Notes under the pieces: model-generated | Databases searched by the model: none | What the model was told of the DNA's origin: nothing | What the model saw: only the letters and a program-made list of their open reading frames with translations | Made by a program: the position numbers and the translations under genes | Shown: one piece after another, positions 57,481 through 64,000 of the stretch | Numbering within the stretch: the first letter of the stretch is position 1 | How the letters are laid out: each line of letters starts with the position of its first letter | Assembly: GCF_031143425.1 (NCBI RefSeq) | Contig: NC_090448.1 | Span: 335,804,177 to 335,868,176, forward strand | Reading direction: 5' to 3' | Source of the DNA: Pleurodeles waltl | Taxonomy: Eukaryota; Chordata; Amphibia; Caudata; Salamandridae | DNA: 64,000 bases

Positions 57481-59240
57481 AACAATTTGGATTCAGGTCA
57501 GATGGAGGCAAAGAGTCAGACCTCAAACTCACACAGAACAACCAAAACGTCACAGTGGACAAAAGCTGCCCAAATGCCTCTGGGCTTATCAGCAGCATTG
57601 CTCACAATTAGACACTACTACACAGACTCCATCTTGTCTGAGAATGGAATACACAAAAAATGCCCTAAAATGTATTGTCTCAAACTCCAAAGATGGACAG
57701 AGCTCTATTTTCCTAAAACCATTCACATCCACCCCACACCCAAAATTGTTGGGTTGCTCAGTGGTCAATCATGTCCGAGGCCTGCAAGCATCTCTCAAAT
57801 TCAGACAAGTCATTATCGAGCTTCTTTTGAAGCAGTCAGTTTTGGTGCCAGAAAACTCACAGTGAGACAAAGATGGATTCTGTAATTGACAAAATCACAC
57901 TTCAGACTCATTGTTTCTTTTGTTTCTCAAAAAGTGCCAAAAAGGCAAGGCTAAAAGGTGTAGGAAGGCAGGATGCCATAAGGTCAGGTAACTTTACAAC
58001 TAAGTGCAAAAAAAAAAAACAGTGCACCAAAAAGCTCCAAGAGAGTCAATCTTGATTTTCATTCCCACCTTGTGTACAGCCTCCCTGGGAAATCATCAGC
58101 ACCTCGTTGCAAGTCCTTCAAAGGCAAAAAAAACCCTATAAAGTCTAACATTTCTCCAAATGCTAGGAAAATACATTCTGGTCCGTCTTTCAGTCCCTAG
58201 CTACTCAGGGCAGGGTCCCAAGCACTAAGTCACTCTCTAGATAGGTCTCCAGCATGGACCTTCCAGTCCTTTGTGGTCATGTAAGCACTTTGGAGTCTTG
58301 AGTTGTTCTACTTTTTGTGTTCCTAAAAGAGGCAAAGAGGAGATCCTCTGTGTTGGCCTTCAGAGAGCACTGCCAGTCATCAGATGCCAGCTGGAGTCAT
58401 TTAGTGAGTACTCTTCTTCCAGCAGGAGTCTTCTTCCTTCAAGAAGGACCTTCTCATTTTCAGATGAAACCTTCCTAGATGCAGAAATGTTCTAAGATGG
58501 GGTGGTTTCAATGCCAAATAAACTCTACCTAATAGCTAGTGTTTAGAGAAATTCTGCCACTCAGTCCAAACTATTTATCACAGTGCCCACACTTCCTTTA
58601 GCAGCACTTCTTTGCATTTTTGTAAAATTATTCAGGAGACCCCATCTTCAAGATGGCTTAGCACATCTGCCACAAGGTACACCTGCTTTCAGCTTCTAAC
58701 CACTCCTCTATTAGATGAGCTCTACTCCAACCTGACAGGGTTCAAACCGTTTCTCTCTCCCATAGTGATTGGAGCTTGTATGTCTAGAGGGTACTGGGAA
58801 TGAACTGGAGAAGCCCTCCGTAGCATCTCCAAGACAAACACAACAGTGCTACAGCTGTCCTTTGCAGAGTCAATAGTTCCTGTTCACTCCAACATAACGA
58901 ATCCCTGACAGTGGCTAGCAATTAACACCATGCAGCCCGTTAGTGGCCCACAAGCAGGCCACAGTATTCTGACAAAGGGTGTTAACTTTGTAGCCAAGGG
59001 TGTGTATTTCAAGCTCTGGAGGTGTCTTGGGTGGCAGCATCAAGGTGAATAACTGGCACATGTTAGTGCCAACTGCTACCTTCATAATCACTTACATTTG
59101 AATATCCAGAATATAGTCCCCATCGTGAATTTTCTGTGGAAGCCAAGGGTAAATTTAAGGGAAGAATTAATATCAGCTAGTTTAAGTGGAAATGGTTTCC
59201 ATATTATCAGCCCCCCCCCCCCCTCACTGGGGAGAAGATA
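57480..59240 (+). repeat. Probable dispersed repeat, unclassified
   Basis: Non-coding sequence with long poly-A-like runs (58008-58020), phrases such as ccttgtgtacagcctccctgg (58069) and caagcaggccacag (58951), and stretches such as ttccatattatcag (59191). I recall similar sequence from other newt loci, so it is listed as a repeat, but there is no second copy inside this window to prove it. The end at about 59240 is a C-run. Confidence 0.35.
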
Positions 59241-59399
59241 ATTTAAATTCTATGCATGATTCTATTTTGCCCTAGACTGCTTAGTTAAACACATTATAAA
59301 TTATGCATCAGTTCTTTAAAGATGCACATAATGCATTGCCACAAGAGACTGTATGTTAGCCCTGGCTTGGACGTTCACACCTGTATACAACAGATTTCA

Positions 59400-59756
<357 letters not shown>

Positions 59757-60069
59757 TTAGAAATGCAAAAACATGTGCTTGCTTAGGTCATGATTCTGAC
59801 ACCAAGTACAAATTTGAGCAAAATATGTTCATTAAAATTTCTATAATAGCTGTGGTATGGTATGTCAAAGAGTGGGTATTACATTCTACAATTTTGGAAA
59901 TCATTTAGGAAGTATCTGTAGGAAAATACTATACTCAAGGATAATACCACCGTTTAACTCAGTTAAGCACATCTGCATAAAAAATACAAATTAATAGCTT
60001 GATATTAAACAGTGATAAACAATTTATTTTATACACAGTCTATACACAGAAGGGCTCAATAAAAGCCAT

Positions 60070-60282
60070 TTACGGGTAGACTGGCACTGCGTTTGAGGTT
60101 AGAATTTCATGTAACCCCAAAAGCCAGTGGTCCTGTACCCTTAACGCTCCTTCATGTTCCTTAATTGAGCAAACCTCAAATGGTGCATTGTCACGGTATA
60201 AAATAACTGGCAGTTCTTTACGGAGTATAAGAAAGATATTTAATTCTATAAATAACGTAGATCTTTTCTCCGGGAATGCCTG
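60070..60282 (-). other. Candidate exon or orphan frame, unrecognised
   Basis: The minus strand shows a strong acceptor-like tract, tttttttttctttttgcag, immediately before a 70-codon frame (AFPEKRSTLFIELNIFLILR... to YP and TAA). The peptide is soluble-looking with a hydrophobic centre and no domain I recognise. It lies 350 bp upstream of the USP exon in transcription order, but its stop codon means it cannot be an ordinary internal exon of that gene. It could be a poison or alternative exon, an unrelated exon, or chance. Confidence 0.25.
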
Positions 60283-62580
60283 CAAAAAGAAAAAAAAAAT
60301 CTGAATTTTATCCTGTACGTCAGAGGAAACTAATGGAGTGTTTCAAATGTGGACTTTCAGCGATCTTACCATTTCATGGAAAGACTCAGTCTGACCACCT
60401 AGTTGTGTCACCTCCATCATTCAATGACCAGTATACATGCCAAAGCTGAGAAAGCAGAAAGTCCACACTTGCTCCTTATGCTCACTGTTTTCACCCGCTT
60501 CTGTCACAGACGATAGGCCAGCCCACATAACTGGGGTGCCATTGTTATCTAGGAAGTCTGATAACTGGTGGTTAAGGAGGAATTTGATGATCTTGGTACA
60601 GTCCAGAACATTTCTTCACAGAAATGTGATAAGAGCGTGTGATTTCAGTCAAAGTTTGAAACAGATTTGAAGGGCATTCAGAGTAAGTAAACAAAGTGGA
60701 ATCCATGCAAGTCACACCACTCTGAGCTCACCTTGGTGTCTAGTTTTCAGAAATGTCTGGGATAGGTGGCGTCTAAGCCCGAGCCCACAATCCGCAGCTA
60801 TCCACATACCCAAAAATGATTTTGTTTTTGTTCAATACCAAAGACTTAATGTCTGAATGTTGCATTTTGGGGCCTTTCTTGCTGCTCTGCAAGGCCTCTC
60901 ACATAACAGGGGTGCTGCTATTATCACACAAAGTGTTGGCCTGAAGAATAGTAAAACATTTGTTATTACCAATTGGATTTCTCTCTTGTGAGGAAATGGG
61001 GTGTATTATATGGTATGACTTTGCGACCTCAGCTAATATACTACAAACCCCTCGATGAAAAGTCAGGTTTCCTTTGTTAAACTTTAGTTCAAGCCTGGGT
61101 AGCTGTGGCACTGAGCAGTTAGGATTACACGGAAGAACAGGTGTAAAGCATTTAAATAGATCAAAAGAACTGAAGATGGAAAGAAAGAAATACATTTGGT
61201 CACTTCGATCTACTCTGAGTGAGTAATTACGACAGGGAGCAAGTCCAGAGGACCAGCAAGGTCCAAAAAGACAGTTACCTCCTTAGGAAAAGCAGTCTTC
61301 AGTTCAGTTCAGTTTTGTTCCAGCATCAGTGGCTCCTTGCCACTGACTTTAATACAGCGGTCCTGATGCAAGTGATACGGGATGGTGAAGATGCACAAGT
61401 TGTCACCTATTTATATTTTTTCTTACTTAATATCATTATTCTCAACAATTAGTTTATTTGGGAATACGAGATGAGCGATCTACACAACTGTCCCCTTATA
61501 GAATTTAAACTTTTGCCTAGAGTACAGAAATGTTTAAATGTCTGTTTTCAACCACAGGTTTCATACCTGCTTCCAGTGTAAACTAGGTAGAAATCTGAAA
61601 ATGATTTAATTTTTATTTTTTTTAAATGAAAAAATGACTGCCACTTACAAAAATGCAATTTGTTTTTGTTTTTTAAACAACCTTGCTTGTTCCTGAAAGC
61701 TGGTGGTGATCTTAGCACAACAAACTTTTTGTGGTGCCATTTTCTTAGGGGAAATAAATATTTTACTATACTTGGGTGGCTTTCTTGGTTCCTTCCAGGG
61801 GAATCTGCAAACTGGGGGCGGGAGGGAGGCAGTAAACAAGAGCTTTATGTGGAAAAAAAATGAAAAGCTATGAGGGGGTAAGTGTGAAAGGCTCTAAACA
61901 TCACAAAAAAGGGCTACTTAGGGGTCAAAAACAAATATATATTTTGGTAACCTATCTATAGGCTATATTTATGAATTTTCTTTGAAAAAACGAACCATTT
62001 ATACTTGAAAATTATGTCTATTTTAAAGGAAGAGCAATGGTGCTAGGTAGCCGGCAAATCACAGAGGTATGCAAACAGTATGCAAAAAAGAAATGCTCGA
62101 GTTTCCAATACAGCAACTTAAGATCCTACCTAGAATGGAATTGATCACTCTTCCCTTCCATGACAACCAAAGTTCTCGGACAACGTTTTGGTTTTGATTA
62201 TTCCCAGGCTTCAGGAACAAACTCCAATGAAACTTTTTAATTTGGAGGTCATCAAGAACATGGACCTAATTAAAGTGGGTATGCACAATTTGTATAATTC
62301 TGTGAAATTTGGAAACAATTATGTGGAATTCTGTGGAATTAAGTGAAATGCAAATCCAGTATATAATTTTAGTGTGAAATGTGCGACATGAGGGTATTTT
62401 GTGTTAAAAAATAAATTAAAAAAAACCTGAGAAAAACACAAGAGCCGTGAACAACACTCAAGTGTCAATTGTTCATGTATTCACGTTTCCACGCTTTAAC
62501 TTTGCCATGAACTGTGGCGTAATTATGTGACGTGGCGTCTGATTGGGGGGGGGGGGGTGGATAAAATGGGGTAAGGGACC
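60283..62580. other. No supported gene; probable USP intron
   Basis: AT-rich. It probably belongs to the intron upstream of the USP exon. Short frames near 60437-60670 and 60899-61195 share the words cacataac.ggggtgc and an adjacent tta.ttatc (60524 and 60901), a hint of an old local duplication. A G13 run occurs at 62546. Confidence 0.4.
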
Positions 62581-62985
62581 TGTTTGAAGGGAAAGCCACG
62601 GATTCTTAAATGAACGTAGGATCCATTGATCAGAGTGTTGTGTAGCCATTTTACGTTATAGCTCCATGCACGTTAGTTTAACACACTAGGCCGCTGTGCA
62701 CTTTGACCTAGATATATTTTATTCGGCTTCGCATTGTTATTTTACAATAACCAGTTTCACGGTCTTGTTTTATTTTCATCTATCTAACTGTTTTTGCTTA
62801 GCCCAGCACTGTGTTCTCAAACAAGACATTCTTGATCACTTTGTGCTTCAGTCAAGGCTACAGTTTAGTACATTGCCGGAGAACGTGGTAGAAGTTTAGT
62901 CTCCAACATTCGTAGAAAATAAACAGCCTTACGTACGGACATTTTCTTAGAACATCAGCTGTGTTTTTATAATAACACTTCCTAG

Positions 62986-63105
62986 TCCCATTACTCGTTA
63001 AGAGGGAGATTCCAGCTAGGGAACCACAACTGTATGCTGATTGCTGAACGCTTCGCTACAGATGCTAACGCAGACTACAGACCTTTGCTCAGGTATGAGG
63101 GTTGA
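62986..63105 (+). pseudogene. Family U upstream frame, copy 1 (40 codons)
   Basis: After a TAG at 62983 the frame reads SHYSLRGRFQLGNHNC, ... ATDANADYRPLLRYEG and TGA at 63103. There is no Met at the start; cttcctag just before it could be a splice acceptor, so this may be the last exon of a spliced frame. The end block is shared with 44678-44775. Not recognised. Confidence 0.35.
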
Positions 63106-63204
63106 TGTCCTCCCGGGGGAACCTGAAAGGCAGAATTATAGCTTAACATGCTGTGCTCAGATTATGACTTAGAAAGGAAATAGTCCATCAATCTCAGTGC
63201 CAAT

Positions 63205-63321
63205 ATGATAGCGTTATTCTTATGCTTCACTCTTCTAGTCACCATTTTAATACTTTCATGTTGTGTCGTCCTGGTTATTGCAGCTCACGCTTTGCTATCT
63301 AAAATGCAGTTGTTTTATTAA
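63205..63321 (+). CDS. Family U smORF, copy 1: putative 38-residue membrane peptide
   Basis: ATG at 63205 (A at -3) to TAA at 63319-63321. The peptide begins MIALFLCFTLLVT, has CC at 19-20, then VVLVIAAHALLSKM and ends LFY. It is a single hydrophobic span with a short tail containing one Lys. An in-frame TAG lies nine codons upstream, as in copy 2. Compared with copy 2, substitutions are concentrated in third codon positions (15 of 21). It sits just before a TATA-like motif in an LTR-like region. No family recognised. Confidence 0.55.
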   Translation: MIALFLCFTLLVTILILSCCVVLVIAAHALLSKMQLFY

Positions 63322-63357
63322 ACCAGTCATTAAAACTCATACTGTTTCTTATTGTCA

Positions 63358-63365
63358 TTTATATA
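63358..63365 (+). promoter_or_regulatory. TATA-like motif of family U
   Basis: tttatata, 37 bp after the smORF stop. The copy at 44455 has ttatataaaac on the minus strand, and the fragment at 33945 has catataaaac, at the corresponding place. Conserved position suggests a promoter, with transcription starting near 63390. Confidence 0.4.
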
Positions 63366-63436
63366 CGAGACCGAAATGTGAATGAGAGAACCGGAGGAGA
63401 CCTGAGTGACCACGACTTCCCTGAGAAGCCTAATAT

Positions 63437-63496
63437 GTCATGCGCTCGGCTGCCCAATCATCACTATCTGGTGGTAGAGATGAGGCACTGCTAGTT
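63437..63496. repeat. Shared motif U-m, copy at the right end
   Basis: gctcggctgcccaatcatc, then 20 bases that differ, then gaggcactgctagttagc. The same two words with similar spacing occur at 44386-44443, on the same window strand although the adjoining smORF is in the opposite direction there. Confidence 0.7.
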
Positions 63497-64000
63497 AGCC
63501 GGAGCAAAACCCGGATTTAGAGAGACAGGCGTCACCCACAGTGGGTGAGACTCAGTCTCACACACCGTGGACGATCTTGCTGCCCAAAATCCAATAGTCT
63601 CATTAGAATAATGAGAGCCTACGCGACAAGAGGTGCTGGCCTGCCAGACCTCTAGATAATGCAATGAAATTCATCCCATAGGCCACACACGATCCTTCAA
63701 GAGAAAACTAAAGCAGCTTCCTGGATTGTGCTGGGGAGGAGGAGGTGAAAAAGGGCTGCCAAGCCTGCCTCTGTTCTGGTGAAGAAACCAATCTTGCTGC
63801 TGGACAGGCTAGGAGGATTGGTATTAACAAAACAGCATGTAGTAGAATAACATATGGGGCTGTATGTGCAGTTCTTGTGCAGAGGACGGTAAACCAAAGG
63901 ACAAGCCGTGGTTTACATCTTTCTAGGGCTGAGACAGCTTCGTCGCCAAAAAGTTGAAACCCACTATATAGAGAATATCTCTGGAATTCGACTGGGCATC

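Larger units (their letters stand above)
62580..64000 (+). repeat. Family U copy 1: unclassified retroelement-like region, running off the window
   Basis: Contains, in order, an aataaa (62917), an open 40-codon frame end (62986-63105), the 38-codon smORF (63205-63321), a TATA-like tttatata (63358), the LTR-like tail ctgagtgaccacgacttccc ending at 63427, and the motif gctcggctgcccaatcatc...gaggcactgctagttagc (63437-63496). Segments recur at 44385-44780 (reverse) and 33945-34043. The right part (63500-64000) has no motif I can name. An LTR plus leader is the simplest reading, but no paired LTR is in the window. Confidence 0.6.

Noticed and set aside
61219..61452. A frame just right of the USP exon region as a possible further USP exon.
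   Set aside because: It is on the opposite strand, has no similarity to USP domains and lacks splice signals.

Overview
The window looks like a piece of a very large vertebrate genome, most likely a salamander (a newt such as Pleurodeles). The basis is the dense load of DIRS-type tyrosine-recombinase retrotransposons, the presence of L1/Tx1-like LINE, Ty3-like and hAT copies, one host exon of a vertebrate ubiquitin-specific protease with normal GT-AG splice sites and no neighbouring exons, and kilobase stretches with no recognisable function. Species is inferred from repeat types I recognise from memory. No database search was possible, and edges of decayed copies are approximate.

Layout. 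1-5495: four head-to-tail units of a purine-rich macrosatellite, each carrying its own 20-nt (and in two units also 8-nt) tandem array. 5505-6243: a broken Ty3-like RT/RNase H fragment. 6244-10985: nothing I can assign. 10986-23165: DIRS-A, minus strand, split in its gag by a full-length-looking but dead L1/Tx1-like LINE (about 14647-20777, plus), whose 5' part in turn carries a 236-bp hAT-type MITE with a perfect 8-bp target duplication. 23177-24250: a second gag-like relic. 24799-27683: a 2.9-kb copy of a TG...CA-ended repeat here called family T. 29360-31000, 32705-33945, 34288-38880 and 39120-40400: four further decayed minus-strand DIRS relics, one with a reverse copy of family T inside. 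42383-50198 (DIRS-E) and 50270-56038 (DIRS-F): two minus-strand DIRS elements, head to tail, separated by about 70 bp of (TA)n. DIRS-E is interrupted by a 2651-bp family T copy with a 5-bp target duplication and by a 400-bp piece of an unknown retroelement (family U). DIRS-F keeps the RT and RNase H catalytic residues in a 714-codon frame. 56203-56640: a retroviral-type integrase relic. 57480-59240: a probable dispersed repeat. 59502-59726: a USP4/11/15-type exon. About 62580-64000: a second, longer family U copy, running off the right end.

The most unexpected signal is in family U. Two copies (63205-63321 plus; 44467-44583 minus) carry the same 38-codon hydrophobic reading frame with identical start, stop and upstream in-frame stop. 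They differ at 18 codons, 13 of them synonymously, and have no indels, whereas flanking DNA has indels. A TATA-like motif follows immediately, so the frame could lie in an LTR U3 region. This looks like a selected membrane micropeptide of an unclassified retroelement.

All DIRS relics long enough to orient lie on the minus strand, except one short RNase H fragment at 34044-34200. No tRNA, rRNA, CRISPR or bacterial-type features were seen.
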